Shown: positions 30,147-38,432 of the stretch, piece after piece
Layout: each line of letters starts with the position of its first letter
How positions within the stretch are numbered: the stretch's first letter is position 1
Assembly: GCA_029977205.1 (NCBI GenBank)
Contig: JAPOLI010000002.1
Span: 1-64,000, forward strand
Direction of reading: 5' to 3'
From: a bacterium
GTDB lineage: Bacteria > Actinomycetota > Thermoleophilia > Miltoncostaeales > Miltoncostaeaceae
Length of the DNA: 64,000 nucleotides
Notes under the pieces: model-generated
The model's database searches: none
What the model saw: only the letters and a program-made list of their open reading frames with translations
Told to the model about the DNA's origin: nothing
Made by a program: the position numbers and the translations under genes

Positions 30147-30703
30147 GCTCGGCTCACGTACTCCCGGGTTCGCGTGTCCACCTTGATCCGGTCACCCTCG
30201 TTGACGAAGAGCGGCACGTTCACGGTGGCACCGGTCTCCAGGGTTGCGGGCTTCGTCACGTTGCTCACGGTGTCGCCCTTCACGCCCGGATCCGTCTGGG
30301 TCACCTCCAGCTCGACGGACGCAGGTGGCTCGGCGCGGAACGGGGCCTCGCGGACGAACAGCACCTGTACCTCCGAGTTCGGGGCGATGAGGTCCACGGC
30401 CTCGATGGACGCCCTGGGCACGTTGACCTGCTCGTAGGTCTCCCCATCCATGAACACGAGCCCGTCGCCGTCCTCGTACAGCATCTGCATGTTGCGGGTC
30501 TCGGTCGTCACCCGCTCGAGCTTCTCGCCGGCGCGGAAGGTCTTGTCAACCACCGTGCCCTTGGCGAGGCTCTTGAGCTTGGTGCGTACGAACGCGCCGC
30601 CCTTGCCGGGCTTGACGTGCTGGAAGGACACGACGCTGACGAGGTCGCCGTCGAGGTCGAGCACCCATCCGTTCTTCAGATCGTTGCTGCTGATGGCCCC
30701 CAC
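30143..30703 (-). CDS. efp: Translation elongation factor P
   Basis: 186 residues, three beta-barrel domains. Domain I tip FQHVKPGKGGAFVRTKLKSL holds the lysine normally at the modification site (KPGKG). Domains II and III show YEDGDGLVFMDGETYEQV and the closing TRTREYVSRA. EF-P relieves stalling at proline runs. No epmA-type modification gene is in the window. GTG start at 30703 with GGAG upstream; the 3' end overlaps the accB-type fusion as ATGA. Confidence 0.97.
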   Translation of the reverse strand: MGAISSNDLKNGWVLDLDGDLVSVVSFQHVKPGKGGAFVRTKLKSLAKGTVVDKTFRAGEKLERVTTETRNMQMLYEDGDGLVFMDGETYEQVNVPRASIEAVDLIAPNSEVQVLFVREAPFRAEPPASVELEVTQTDPGVKGDTVSNVTKPATLETGATVNVPLFVNEGDRIKVDTRTREYVSRA

Positions 30704-30712
30704 GGCCCGCTC

Positions 30713-31783
30713 CTAGTTGCTGGTCGTCGTCAGGTCGGTCGGGATGCCGGTGAGCACCTCGCAGCCATCGTCGGTGACGATGGCGAGGTCCTCGATGCGC
30801 ACTCCGCCGACCCCCTCCAGGTAGATGCCCGGCTCGATTGTGACAACCATGCCGGTTTGAAGTACCTCTCCGCCCTCCCGACGGAGCCACGGGCGCTCGT
30901 GGATGTCGAGCCCCACGCCGTGCCCGAGGCCGTGGCCGAAGTGATCCCCGAGGCCCGCATCCGCGATGATCCCGCGAGCCACCGCGTCGAGGTCCATCGT
31001 GTGGACTCCGGCACGGCAGGCGGCGAGGGCCGCGCGCTGGGCCTCGAGGCACACCGCATAGGCCTCCTCGAGCGCGGGTGGGAGCGTACCCGTGGCGAGG
31101 GTGCGCGTGCAGTCAGAGGCGTAGCCGGCGTGTCGGGCGCCCATGTCCACCACGACGAGGGTATCCCGCGGGATCGCCTCCGCCCGCGGAACAGCATGCG
31201 GCAACGCGCCGTGAGGACCCCCCGCCACGATGATGTCGAAGCTCGCGCCGTCCGCCCCCATCTCGCGCATCCAGCCCTCGAGCGCCCACGCGGTCGCGGC
31301 CTCGGTGCGTCCGGCGAAGCCGGCGTCGATGAGGCGCGCCAGCGCGGCATCCGCGATACGGGTGGCCTCGCGGATGCACTCGAGCTCCGCCTCCTCCTTG
31401 ACCACCCGCAGGCCCTCGACGAGCCCGGATGTCGGAATGAGCTCGACACCCGTGAGCCTGCGCGCGATGCGATCGCGGCGGGCCACGGTGACATGCTCGG
31501 CCTCGATGCCCGCACGCCCCTGAGGCACGACATCGGCAAGGCGGTCCATGAGATCCCGCCCGGCGATGACCACGTCGGTGTCCTCCACCTGGCTTCTGGC
31601 CGCGGCGGTATACCGGGAGTCGGTGAGGAGCACCCGCGATTCGGGCATGACCACGAGCACGCCATTCGAGCCCACGAAACCCGACAGGTACCGGATGTTC
31701 ACGAGGTCGGTGATGATGAGGGCATCGAGCCCCTCCTCCCGCAGCACCTCCCCGATGCGCGCCTGGCGCTCCGGGAGGCTCAA
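30713..31783 (-). CDS. pepQ: Xaa-Pro aminopeptidase (M24B)
   Basis: 356 residues. N-terminal creatinase-like domain (TDLVNIRYLSGFVGSNGVLV) and a pita-bread metallopeptidase with metal ligands in VVVDMGARHAGYASDCTRT (two Asp), GHGLGHGVGLDIHERP (His), TIEPGIYLEGVGG (Glu) and VRIEDLAIV (Glu). Removes N-terminal residues before proline. The start is a TTG at 31783 that overlaps the aroQ stop as TTGA and gives a normal N-terminus. The pepQ-efp pairing is common in bacteria. Confidence 0.94.
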   Translation of the reverse strand: MSLPERQARIGEVLREEGLDALIITDLVNIRYLSGFVGSNGVLVVMPESRVLLTDSRYTAAARSQVEDTDVVIAGRDLMDRLADVVPQGRAGIEAEHVTVARRDRIARRLTGVELIPTSGLVEGLRVVKEEAELECIREATRIADAALARLIDAGFAGRTEAATAWALEGWMREMGADGASFDIIVAGGPHGALPHAVPRAEAIPRDTLVVVDMGARHAGYASDCTRTLATGTLPPALEEAYAVCLEAQRAALAACRAGVHTMDLDAVARGIIADAGLGDHFGHGLGHGVGLDIHERPWLRREGGEVLQTGMVVTIEPGIYLEGVGGVRIEDLAIVTDDGCEVLTGIPTDLTTTSN

Positions 31784-32217
31784 CCCGCGAGCTCCGCCTT
31801 CAAGATGTCCAGCGCCTCGCGATAGCCGTCGGGGCCGTGCCCGGCCACGGTTGCCAGCGCGATGTCGCGCACTACTGATGCCTTCCGGAACTCTTCGCGC
31901 GCGTTCACATCGGACAGATGCACCTCCACGAAGGGTGCGCCCATGACCTCGAGTGCATCGCGGATGGAGTACTGGTAGTGCGTCCACGCGCCGGGGTTGA
32001 CGATGGCTCCGTCCACAGCGCCGGCGAGCCCGTGCACGTGCTCCACGAATGCACCTTCGTGATTGGTCTGGAACGTCCCCACGGACATCCCCCGCTCCGC
32101 GCCCCACGCGCGCACCTGCGCTTCGAGCTGCGGCAGCGTGAGGGTTCCGTAGTGCTCGGACGGCCGTCGCCCCAGCATGTTGAGGTTCGGCCCGTGCAGA
32201 AGGGCGATGGTGATCAT
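31780..32217 (-). CDS. aroQ: Type II 3-dehydroquinate dehydratase
   Basis: 145 residues. LLHGPNLNMLGRRPSEHYG with the catalytic Tyr, QTNHEGAFVEHVH, IVNPGAWTHYQYSIRDAL and VEVHLSDVNAREEFRK with the catalytic His region. Third shikimate-pathway step. ATGA overlap with aroB. Confidence 0.97.
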   Translation of the reverse strand: MITIALLHGPNLNMLGRRPSEHYGTLTLPQLEAQVRAWGAERGMSVGTFQTNHEGAFVEHVHGLAGAVDGAIVNPGAWTHYQYSIRDALEVMGAPFVEVHLSDVNAREEFRKASVVRDIALATVAGHGPDGYREALDILKAELAG

Positions 32218-33311
32218 GGAAGCAGCTCCTCCACGGCCGCGCGCACGACGGCCGGGTCGGGGTCCTGGTGAGTGACGACGTCGCCGGGAGCGCTCAGCAG
32301 CACCATGTTAAGCGCACGCCCATCCGACTTCTTGTCGCGCGACATGATCTCGATGACCTCGGCGACATCCACCGACGGGTCCAGTTCCACGGGAAGCCCG
32401 TGGCGGGCAAGCGTGGCAGCGGTGCGCTCGCGCCACACCGGGTCGAGGCCGCGCACGCGCTCACTCACGCGAAGCGCGGCGAGCAGGCCCAGCGAGATGG
32501 CCTCGCCATGGTGGTAGAGGTCGTATCCCGCCGCCGCCTCGATGCCATGGCCCACGGTGTGCCCGAGGTTGAGGATCGCGCGACGCCCCAGATCGAACTC
32601 GTCCTCTGCCACCACCTCGAGCTTGCACTCCGCGCACCGGCGGATCAGGTCCACGAGCTCGGCATCCGGGCCGGGCAGGTCGGGCCATGCCGCCACCATC
32701 TCCATGAGGTCGCCGCCGACGAGCAGGCCGTACTTCACGACCTCGGCGAAGCCGCACGACAGCTCCCGGGGTGACAGGGTGGAGAGCACCGTCGTGTCCA
32801 TCACGACTGCCTCGGGCTGGTACACGGCGCCGACGTAGTTCTTGCCCTCGGGGAGGTCCACGCCCGTCTTCCCGCCGAGCGACGAATCCACCATGGCGAG
32901 GAGCGTCGTGGGTGCCTGCACCAGGCGCACGCCCCGCTGGTAGGACGCGGCGAGGAATCCGGCGAGGTCGCCCACAACACCGCCGCCGACGGCCACCACG
33001 GTGTCCCGGCGGCGTATGCCGGCGCGCGCGCAGGCCCGGCTCAGGCGCTCGATCTCGGCCAGGCTCTTCGAGGCCTCCCCCGCGGGAACCGGCTCGATGT
33101 GCACGCGCAGCCCGGCGGCGCGGCACGAGGCCGCAGCGCGCTCGCCGGCGGACGCGATGCCGTCGTCAACCACCACGATCGCGCCGTCTCCCTCGCCGCG
33201 CCCGGCCACGAGAGGGCCAATCAGGTCGATCGCGCCCGCCCCGAGGTACACCGGGACCTCGCGCGCGCCGATCACGGCCGTGATCGCCGGGTCGGGTGCG
33301 GTCGTGCTCAT
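32214..33311 (-). CDS. aroB: 3-dehydroquinate synthase
   Basis: 365 residues. NAD-binding GGGVVGDLAGFLAASYQRGV, TTLLAMVDSSLGGKTGVDLP, KNYVGAVYQP, and zinc ligands in the NLGHTVGHGIE and YHHGEAISLG motifs. Converts DAHP to 3-dehydroquinate. ATGA overlaps on both sides with aroK and aroQ. Confidence 0.97.
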   Translation of the reverse strand: MSTTAPDPAITAVIGAREVPVYLGAGAIDLIGPLVAGRGEGDGAIVVVDDGIASAGERAAASCRAAGLRVHIEPVPAGEASKSLAEIERLSRACARAGIRRRDTVVAVGGGVVGDLAGFLAASYQRGVRLVQAPTTLLAMVDSSLGGKTGVDLPEGKNYVGAVYQPEAVVMDTTVLSTLSPRELSCGFAEVVKYGLLVGGDLMEMVAAWPDLPGPDAELVDLIRRCAECKLEVVAEDEFDLGRRAILNLGHTVGHGIEAAAGYDLYHHGEAISLGLLAALRVSERVRGLDPVWRERTAATLARHGLPVELDPSVDVAEVIEIMSRDKKSDGRALNMVLLSAPGDVVTHQDPDPAVVRAAVEELLP

Positions 33312-33835
33312 CCCGCCTGGTCCTCGGGGCCGTCACCCTCCGCCCAGTCGGCAAGCACGCGCGCCACGTCATCCGCCGGACGCGATGCGTCGAGGATCAC
33401 GTCGGCCGCCTCCCGGTACACGTGCTCGCGCTCGGCCGCGCGCCGGATGAACCGCTCGCGGTCCTGCGCAAGCGGGCGCCCCGGCTGGCCCCCCACGCGG
33501 TCCCACGCGAGCGCCGGGTCGATCTGCAGCCACGCGACCCACGCGGTCCGTCCGAGCAACTCGCGCGTGCGCTTGCTCCCGAGCGCGCCCCCGCCAAGCG
33601 CGAGCACGCCGGGGTCGGCGGCGAGGTTCTCGCGGATGAGGTCCTCCTCGGTGCGGCGGAACCACAGCTCCCCCCGTTGGGCGAATATCTCGGGGATCGA
33701 CTGGCCGGCGTGCGCCACGATGAGATCGTCGACGTCGAGGAACTGCACACCGAGGAGATCTGCGGCCTGTCGGCCGACGGTGCTCTTGCCCGCGCCCATA
33801 TACCCCGCGAGCGCGATCCAGCGCTCCGTGGCCAC
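33308..33835 (-). CDS. aroK: Shikimate kinase
   Basis: 175 residues. P-loop LAGYMGAGKSTVGRQAADLL, shikimate-binding FLDVDDLIVAHAG and GELWFRRTEEDLI, GGG motif LALGGGALGS and the lid region GGQPGRPLAQD. Phosphorylates shikimate. GTG start at 33835 one base after the aroC stop. Confidence 0.96.
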   Translation of the reverse strand: MATERWIALAGYMGAGKSTVGRQAADLLGVQFLDVDDLIVAHAGQSIPEIFAQRGELWFRRTEEDLIRENLAADPGVLALGGGALGSKRTRELLGRTAWVAWLQIDPALAWDRVGGQPGRPLAQDRERFIRRAAEREHVYREAADVILDASRPADDVARVLADWAEGDGPEDQAG

Positions 33836-33836
33836 G

Positions 33837-34997
33837 CTACTGCGCCAGGACCGCGCGGTAGCGGTCCACCGCGGCGTCGAGTGAGGCGATGGAGTCGCCG
33901 CCGAACTTGTCGATGAGCGCCTGCGCGAGGACGAACGCGATGACGGCCTCGCCGATCACGGCGGCCGCCGGGACCGCGCAGATGTCCGACCGCTCCTTGA
34001 ACGCCGACGTGGCCTCCTTGCTCTGCACGTCGACCGAGGCGAGCGGGCGGCTGAGCGTCGCGATGGGCTTCATCGCCGCGCGCACCACCATCGGCGCGCC
34101 ATGCGTCATGCCGCCCTCCAGGCCCCCCGAGCGGTTCGTGCGGCGGTGATAACCGCGCTCCTCGCTCCAGAAGATCTCGTCATGAGCTGCGCTGCCGCGG
34201 ATGCGCCCGAGCTCGAAGCCCGCGCCGATCTCCACGCCCTTGATGGCCTGCACGCCGAGCATCGCCTGCCCGATGCGGCCATCCAGGCGCGTGTCGCCGC
34301 TCACATGCGAGCCGAGCCCCGGAAGCGGGTCGAACACCCACACCTCGAAGATCCCCCCGAGGGTGTCGCTGTCCTGGCCGGCGGCCTTGATGGCCGCCTT
34401 CATGCGATCAGATGCGCCAGGGTCGAGGGCACGCACCGGGCTGGCGTCCACCTCGGCGAAGTCCGCCAGCACAAGGTCATCGCGCGCCGGAGTGGACTCC
34501 GGGCCGATCTGCACGACATGGCTGCGGACCTCCATCCCATACCGGCGAAGGAGTGCCTTGGCCACCCCGCCGGCAGCCACCCGCGCTGCCGTCTCCCGGG
34601 CGCTGGCGCGCTCCAGGATGTTGCGCAGGTCGTCGGTCTCGTACTTCTGCATGCCCGCCAGGTCCGCATGACCGGGACGGGGAAGCGTGATCGGGTCCAC
34701 CTCGGCCGACGGCTCCCAGATCGCCATGCGGTCCTCGGACCAGTTGGCGAAGTCGCGATTCATCACCATCAGCGCAACGGGGCTCCCGAGCGTCCGTCCG
34801 TGGCGGATCCCCGCGGTCACCTGCACCCGGTCGGTCTCGATCTTCTGCCGGCCACCGCGGCCATACCCCAGCTGGCGGCGCGCGAGGTCGGCGTCGATGT
34901 CATCGGGCGTGAGGGGCAGGCCGGCCGGGAGCCCCTCGATGATCGTGGTCAGGGCCGGGCCGTGCGACTCCCCCGCTGTGCGGTAGGTGAGCGCCAT
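33837..34997 (-). CDS. aroC: Chorismate synthase
   Basis: 386 residues. TYRTAGESHGPALTTIIEGL start, QLGYGRGGRQKIETD, GIRHGRTLGSPV, RPGHADLAG, RASARETAARVAAG and the flavin-site region THGAPMVVRAAMKP. Makes chorismate from EPSP with reduced FMN. ATG at 34997 chosen over an upstream start because it gives the standard terminus and is nine bases from TATGCT. First gene of the ten-gene operon. Confidence 0.97.
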   Translation of the reverse strand: MALTYRTAGESHGPALTTIIEGLPAGLPLTPDDIDADLARRQLGYGRGGRQKIETDRVQVTAGIRHGRTLGSPVALMVMNRDFANWSEDRMAIWEPSAEVDPITLPRPGHADLAGMQKYETDDLRNILERASARETAARVAAGGVAKALLRRYGMEVRSHVVQIGPESTPARDDLVLADFAEVDASPVRALDPGASDRMKAAIKAAGQDSDTLGGIFEVWVFDPLPGLGSHVSGDTRLDGRIGQAMLGVQAIKGVEIGAGFELGRIRGSAAHDEIFWSEERGYHRRTNRSGGLEGGMTHGAPMVVRAAMKPIATLSRPLASVDVQSKEATSAFKERSDICAVPAAAVIGEAVIAFVLAQALIDKFGGDSIASLDAAVDRYRAVLAQ

Positions 34998-35006
34998 CGG
35001 GCTCGC

Positions 35007-35012
35007 AGCATA
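35007..35012 (-). promoter_or_regulatory. -10 box of the aroC-to-nusB operon
   Basis: TATGCT on the minus strand, nine bases before the aroC ATG, with no ribosome site between. No other strong promoter is seen inside the operon. Confidence 0.5.
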
Positions 35013-35042
35013 CCGCCCCACCGGGCGCGCACCGCGGGCTGA

Positions 35043-35939
35043 TCAGGCCGCATGCTGTGCCCGCGCTCCCCGCGGGCGCCGCTCCCCCTGCTTCACGCGC
35101 GCAAGCGGATGCATGAGCAGGTAGGCGCTGGCCAGGCCGCTCCACTCCCCGTAGCCATCCACGAGCTCACGCGTCTCCTCAGCGTCGGGCCAGCGCCCCG
35201 TCTCAGCCGCCACGATGCGCATCAGGCCGAGATCCCCCACCATCGGCGCATCGAACCGCCCGAGTCCGTACGTGCCCACGATCCCGGCGCTCCAGGGGCC
35301 GAGCCACGGCTCGCGGGTGACGCGCGCGGCCATGCGACCGGTGGACACGCCACGCAGGCGCTCCAGGTCCATGCCGCGGGCAAGGCGCACCATCGCCCCA
35401 GCCCGGCGCGCGGCGAGCCCGGTCGCAACGGCCCGCGCAGGTTGCACACCGGCGAGATCGGCGGACGACGGCGGCTCGACGAGGCCGTCGGGTCCGCGCG
35501 TGGAGGCCATGGCCACCACCGCGCGCTCCATCCGCGCCGCCTCGCCCCCCGACACCAGTTGCCCGCAGGCAGCCGCGATGACCGAGTGGGCGACCGTGGC
35601 GAGGCGAGCGGGCCGGTATCCCGCCCGGCGCACGCTCACGGGTGCCATGCGCGGATCGCGGCGCGCCATGCGCAGGAACGCCGCGTGGTCCTCGTCCAGT
35701 GCGAGGACGAACCGCAGGGCGTCGACCGCACTGCACAGGTCCGGTGCGCGGATCGCCGCGTCGAGGTCGCCGTCATGGCGCTGGCGCACGGCGGCCCGGC
35801 CCGGGCCGGCGGGCGTGACCAGCGCGATCGCCAGCACCGAGCCCTCCCAGCGCCGGGTCGCACCCGCGCCCCCCGCCGCGGACAGGCGCAGGTCGTACGG
35901 GCCCGCCGGCCGCAGCACGGTGACGATCGACCGTTCCAT
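35043..35939 (-). CDS. AlkA-type DNA glycosylase (HhH-GPD superfamily)
   Basis: 298 residues. N-terminal beta domain (VTVLRPAGPYDLRLSAAGG) as in AlkA, then a helical domain with the helix-hairpin-helix EPWLGPWSAGIVGTYGLGRF and the catalytic aspartate in VGDLGLMR (Asp236). C-terminal YGEWSGLASAYLLMHP fits the family. Removes alkylated bases such as 3-methyladenine. Start ATG at 35939, six bases after a TACACT box. The first 167 bases overlap the 3' end of the peptidase frame at 35773 in another frame of the same strand. Confidence 0.82.
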   Translation of the reverse strand: MERSIVTVLRPAGPYDLRLSAAGGAGATRRWEGSVLAIALVTPAGPGRAAVRQRHDGDLDAAIRAPDLCSAVDALRFVLALDEDHAAFLRMARRDPRMAPVSVRRAGYRPARLATVAHSVIAAACGQLVSGGEAARMERAVVAMASTRGPDGLVEPPSSADLAGVQPARAVATGLAARRAGAMVRLARGMDLERLRGVSTGRMAARVTREPWLGPWSAGIVGTYGLGRFDAPMVGDLGLMRIVAAETGRWPDAEETRELVDGYGEWSGLASAYLLMHPLARVKQGERRPRGARAQHAA

Positions 35940-36375
35940 GCGCCGAGTGTACGAAGGCCGCCGGACCGATCACCACGATCACGCCGATGGCCAGGAACGG
36001 CGCGAGCGGCAGCGCGATGGCAGAGGGTCGCACCCGCCGCTTGGCGGCGAGGCCAAAGCCCCATGCCGCGGCAAGGACGAGGCCGGCGAGAACGGCGGCA
36101 AGGCCCGGCACCGCGCCGAGCGCCGCGCCGATGAGGGCTCCCAGCTTCACATCGCCCATGCCCATTCCCCCTGGGCGCACGAGGGCGGGTGCCAGGAGGA
36201 GCATGCCCGCCAGCGCACCCGCCGCCATCGGAGCCCACCACGGGGCATCCCCCACCGCGCCGATCACGAGCACCGCCCCGAGAGCCGGCAGCACCACGAT
36301 GTCGGGGATCACCCGGCGTCGCAGGTCCCATCCCACCGCAGGGATCAGGGCGATCACGAGCACCAGTACGGCCAC
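35773..36375 (-). CDS. A24 prepilin-peptidase-like membrane protein with an overprinted tail
   Basis: 200 residues. The first 138 fit the peptidase A24 core: Asp17 in WDLRRRVIPD, the MGMGDVKLGA motif with Asp75, and five membrane segments ending in PLAPFLAIGVIVVIG. The last 55-60 residues are Arg/Gly/Ala-rich, lie inside alkA and look like an out-of-frame reading, so the ancestral stop may have been lost. The short form lacks the N-terminal methyltransferase half of full prepilin peptidases. No pilin gene is in the window. GTG start six bases after TACGTT. Confidence 0.75.
   Translation of the reverse strand: MAVLVLVIALIPAVGWDLRRRVIPDIVVLPALGAVLVIGAVGDAPWWAPMAAGALAGMLLLAPALVRPGGMGMGDVKLGALIGAALGAVPGLAAVLAGLVLAAAWGFGLAAKRRVRPSAIALPLAPFLAIGVIVVIGPAAFVHSAHGTVDRHRAAAGGPVRPAPVRGGGRGCDPALGGLGAGDRAGHARRPGPGRRAPAP
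35946..35951 (-). promoter_or_regulatory. Leaderless -10 box of the AlkA-type gene
   Basis: TACACT on the minus strand, six bases before the ATG at 35939, lying inside the upstream peptidase frame. Confidence 0.5.
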
Positions 36376-36381
36376 GACGCC

Positions 36382-36387
36382 AACGTA
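36382..36387 (-). promoter_or_regulatory. Leaderless -10 box of the A24 peptidase
   Basis: TACGTT on the minus strand, six bases before the GTG at 36375. Confidence 0.45.
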
Positions 36388-36435
36388 GGGCCACTCCTGT
36401 CACGGGGGTCGCATCAGTCGTGCCGAGGTCGCCTC

Positions 36436-36441
36436 TATGCT
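36436..36441 (+). promoter_or_regulatory. Leaderless -10 box of rnhA
   Basis: TATGCT eight bases before the ATG at 36450. Confidence 0.5.
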
Positions 36442-36449
36442 GGTCACAG

Positions 36450-36974
36450 ATGACGCACCGCCATCAGCACCCGGTGACCGTGGTCACGGATGGGGCCTGC
36501 TCCGGCAATGGCACGGACGCCGCGCGCGGCGGCTGGGCGGCCATCATCATCGCGCAGGACGGCTCGGAGATCGTCCTGACGGGAGCCGAGGCACCCAGCA
36601 CGAATAACCGCATGGAGCTCATGGCGGCGATCGAGGGCCTTGCCGCCGCACCCGACGGGTCGACGGTGGACCTCATCACCGACTCCTCGTACCTCGCCAA
36701 GGCGATCAGCGACGACTGGCTCGGTTCCTGGCAGCGGCGCGGCTGGCGGACCGCCGGTAAGAAGCCGGTGGCCAACCGCGACCTCTGGGAGCGGCTTCTG
36801 GCACAGCTCGCGCGACACCATGCCGTGACTCCGCGCCTCGTCCGCGGGCACGCGGGGCACGACCTCAACGAGCGCGCCGACCGCCTCGCGCAGGACGCTG
36901 CGGCGACCGCAGACGCCACCACGCCGCCCATGGATGGCACCGCATCGGAACAGATGGGGTTCGACATCACGTGA
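36450..36974 (+). CDS. rnhA: Ribonuclease HI
   Basis: 174 residues. Active-site carboxylates are in order: Asp in VVTDGACSGNG, Glu in NNRMELMAAIEGL, Asp in LITDSSYLAKAI and the late Asp in LNERADRLA. KKPVANRDLWERL is also standard. Degrades RNA in RNA/DNA hybrids. A 25-residue C-terminal tail after the core is unconserved. Confidence 0.95.
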   Translation: MTHRHQHPVTVVTDGACSGNGTDAARGGWAAIIIAQDGSEIVLTGAEAPSTNNRMELMAAIEGLAAAPDGSTVDLITDSSYLAKAISDDWLGSWQRRGWRTAGKKPVANRDLWERLLAQLARHHAVTPRLVRGHAGHDLNERADRLAQDAAATADATTPPMDGTASEQMGFDIT

Positions 36975-37036
36975 GGCGTGCGAATATGTAGGACCCGCGG
37001 TCGCGGGGTCGCTATTCGACGGTGAGGAGCAACCGG

Positions 37037-37732
37037 GTGTCACGCAAGGGGTGGTTGATCGGCGGAGCGGTGGTCATCGTGGTCGCCGTGGTCGTCGCGC
37101 TGATCGTGGTCAGCGTCTCGGGTGGCGACTCCTCTGGAGACGCATCCTCTCCTGCCGAGACCAAGGGCGGCACCGAGGTGGCGGCCCTCGTCAAGGGGCT
37201 CCCGCAGGCCGACTTCGCCATCGGGAAGCCCGGCGCGCCGGTGACCGTGCGTGAGTTCATCGACCCCCAGTGCCCAGTGTGCAAGGCCGCGAGCGAGAAG
37301 ACCATCCCCGGGATCATCAACGGTCCCGTCAAGGATGGAACCGCCCGACTGATCATCGAGCCGCTGACGTTCATCGGATCCGACTCGTCGAGCGGGGCCC
37401 TCGCCATCGCGGCGGCCGCCCAGCAGGACAGGGGCTTCGCCTACACCGAGGTGCTCTACGCCAACCAGGGTCAGGAGAACTCAGGATGGGCGACCGACGA
37501 GGTGCTTACCGGGATCGCTGCGGCGACGCCTGACCTCGACGTCGAGGCCTGGAAGACCGCCAGGACGGGTGACGCGGCGGCAAACGCGGTGTTCGCGTCC
37601 AGCGACCGCGGAACGGCCGCGGGCGTGTCGGCCACGCCGACCTTCGTGGTCAGCGGCCCCGGCGGCACCAAGGTGATCACCGGCGCAGTGGAGTCCTCCG
37701 AGGTCAACAGCGCAATCGAGGCCGTCAGCTGA
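37037..37732 (+). CDS. Membrane-anchored DsbA-like thioredoxin protein
   Basis: 231 residues. One N-terminal membrane helix (about 5-27), a Ser/Gly/Asp linker, then a DsbA-type thioredoxin fold with the active site CPVC in REFIDPQCPVCKA and the cis-Pro region VSATPTFVVSGP. Forms or exchanges disulfides outside the membrane. GTG at 37037 is chosen because GAGGAG lies seven bases upstream; the GTG at 37022 has none. A hairpin (36992-37010) precedes it. Its stop overlaps the probable CTG start of the VKOR gene, its likely reoxidant. Confidence 0.88.
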   Translation: MSRKGWLIGGAVVIVVAVVVALIVVSVSGGDSSGDASSPAETKGGTEVAALVKGLPQADFAIGKPGAPVTVREFIDPQCPVCKAASEKTIPGIINGPVKDGTARLIIEPLTFIGSDSSSGALAIAAAAQQDRGFAYTEVLYANQGQENSGWATDEVLTGIAAATPDLDVEAWKTARTGDAAANAVFASSDRGTAAGVSATPTFVVSGPGGTKVITGAVESSEVNSAIEAVS

Positions 37733-38199
37733 CGCTGCTCCGCCTTCGCATCGCGCAGGGCGTCCTCGCCCTGCTCGGGCTGGGCATCACGGGGTACCTG
37801 TCGTGGGAGCGCCTGAGCGGCGGATCGCCTGCATGCGTGATCGGCGGGGGCTGCGCCACCGTGCAGAACTCCGACTACGCGCAAATCGCGGGCGTATCGC
37901 TCTCCTACCTGGGGTTCATCACCTACGCCGTCATGCTCGTGTCGGCGCTGCTTCCCGGCTTTCTCGGGAGACTCCTCGGCCTGATCACGGGAGTCGGCGG
38001 CGTGCTGTTCTCTCTCTGGCTGCTCTACGCCGAGCTATTCCTCATCGAGGCGATATGCCCCTGGTGCATGGCCAGCCTCGTGGTGATGATCCTCGCCCTC
38101 GCGGTCGGGATCTGGCGGATCATCGCGGCAGGCGACCTGCGCTCCGATGACGGCGCGCCGCCGGACGGCATGGACCGGGCCGGCGCCGCGGGGACTTAG
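37729..38199 (+). CDS. VKOR family disulfide-generating membrane protein, probable CTG start
   Basis: 156 residues from a CTG at 37729 that overlaps the DsbA stop as CTGA. In the required frame no ATG, GTG or TTG occurs before a GTG at 37837, and that later start would delete the first membrane helix and first loop cysteine. The full frame reads LRLRIAQGVLALLGLGITGY, the loop pair Cys in SPACVIGGG and GGGCATV, NSDYAQIAGVSLSYLGF and the quinone-site CPWC. VKOR reoxidises DsbA using quinone. A -1 frameshift fusion from the DsbA gene is the alternative. Confidence 0.8.
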   Translation: MTLLRLRIAQGVLALLGLGITGYLSWERLSGGSPACVIGGGCATVQNSDYAQIAGVSLSYLGFITYAVMLVSALLPGFLGRLLGLITGVGGVLFSLWLLYAELFLIEAICPWCMASLVVMILALAVGIWRIIAAGDLRSDDGAPPDGMDRAGAAGT

Positions 38200-38381
38200 T
38201 CCCCGCCCCGCCGCTGGATCGACCGGAGCAGGAACCACAGCACGACGAGCACGACCGCGGCCGTCCCGGCCACTGCGAGTTGCCCCATCGCGAGCCCGAC
38301 GATCACCCCGATGAACGCGATGCCCGTGAGCACGAGCATGCCGATGGCCACGCCGCGGCTGGGCTTTCCGTCGTCTGACAC
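38196..38381 (-). CDS. Small two-helix membrane protein
   Basis: 61 residues with two membrane helices (about 11-30 and 35-52) and a basic end. No family recognised. GTG start at 38381, six bases after TACGGT. The stop (TAA) overlaps the VKOR stop (TAG) in TTAG. Confidence 0.55.
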   Translation of the reverse strand: MSDDGKPSRGVAIGMLVLTGIAFIGVIVGLAMGQLAVAGTAAVVLVVLWFLLRSIQRRGGD

Positions 38382-38387
38382 ACCCCC

Positions 38388-38393
38388 ACCGTA
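38388..38393 (-). promoter_or_regulatory. Leaderless -10 box of the two-helix protein
   Basis: TACGGT on the minus strand, six bases before the GTG at 38381. Confidence 0.4.
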
Positions 38394-38419
38394 ACCGTCC
38401 CGCCGTCAGGTGGCGCGGC

Positions 38420-38425
38420 TAACGT
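38420..38425 (+). promoter_or_regulatory. Leaderless -10 box of the exported protein at 38433
   Basis: TAACGT seven bases before the GTG at 38433. It overlaps an upstream GTG at 38424, arguing against that start. Confidence 0.45.
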
Positions 38426-38432
38426 GCCCGGC

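Noticed and set aside
37837-38199. GTG at 37837 as the VKOR start
   Set aside because: It would remove the first membrane helix and the first loop cysteine, both needed for function.
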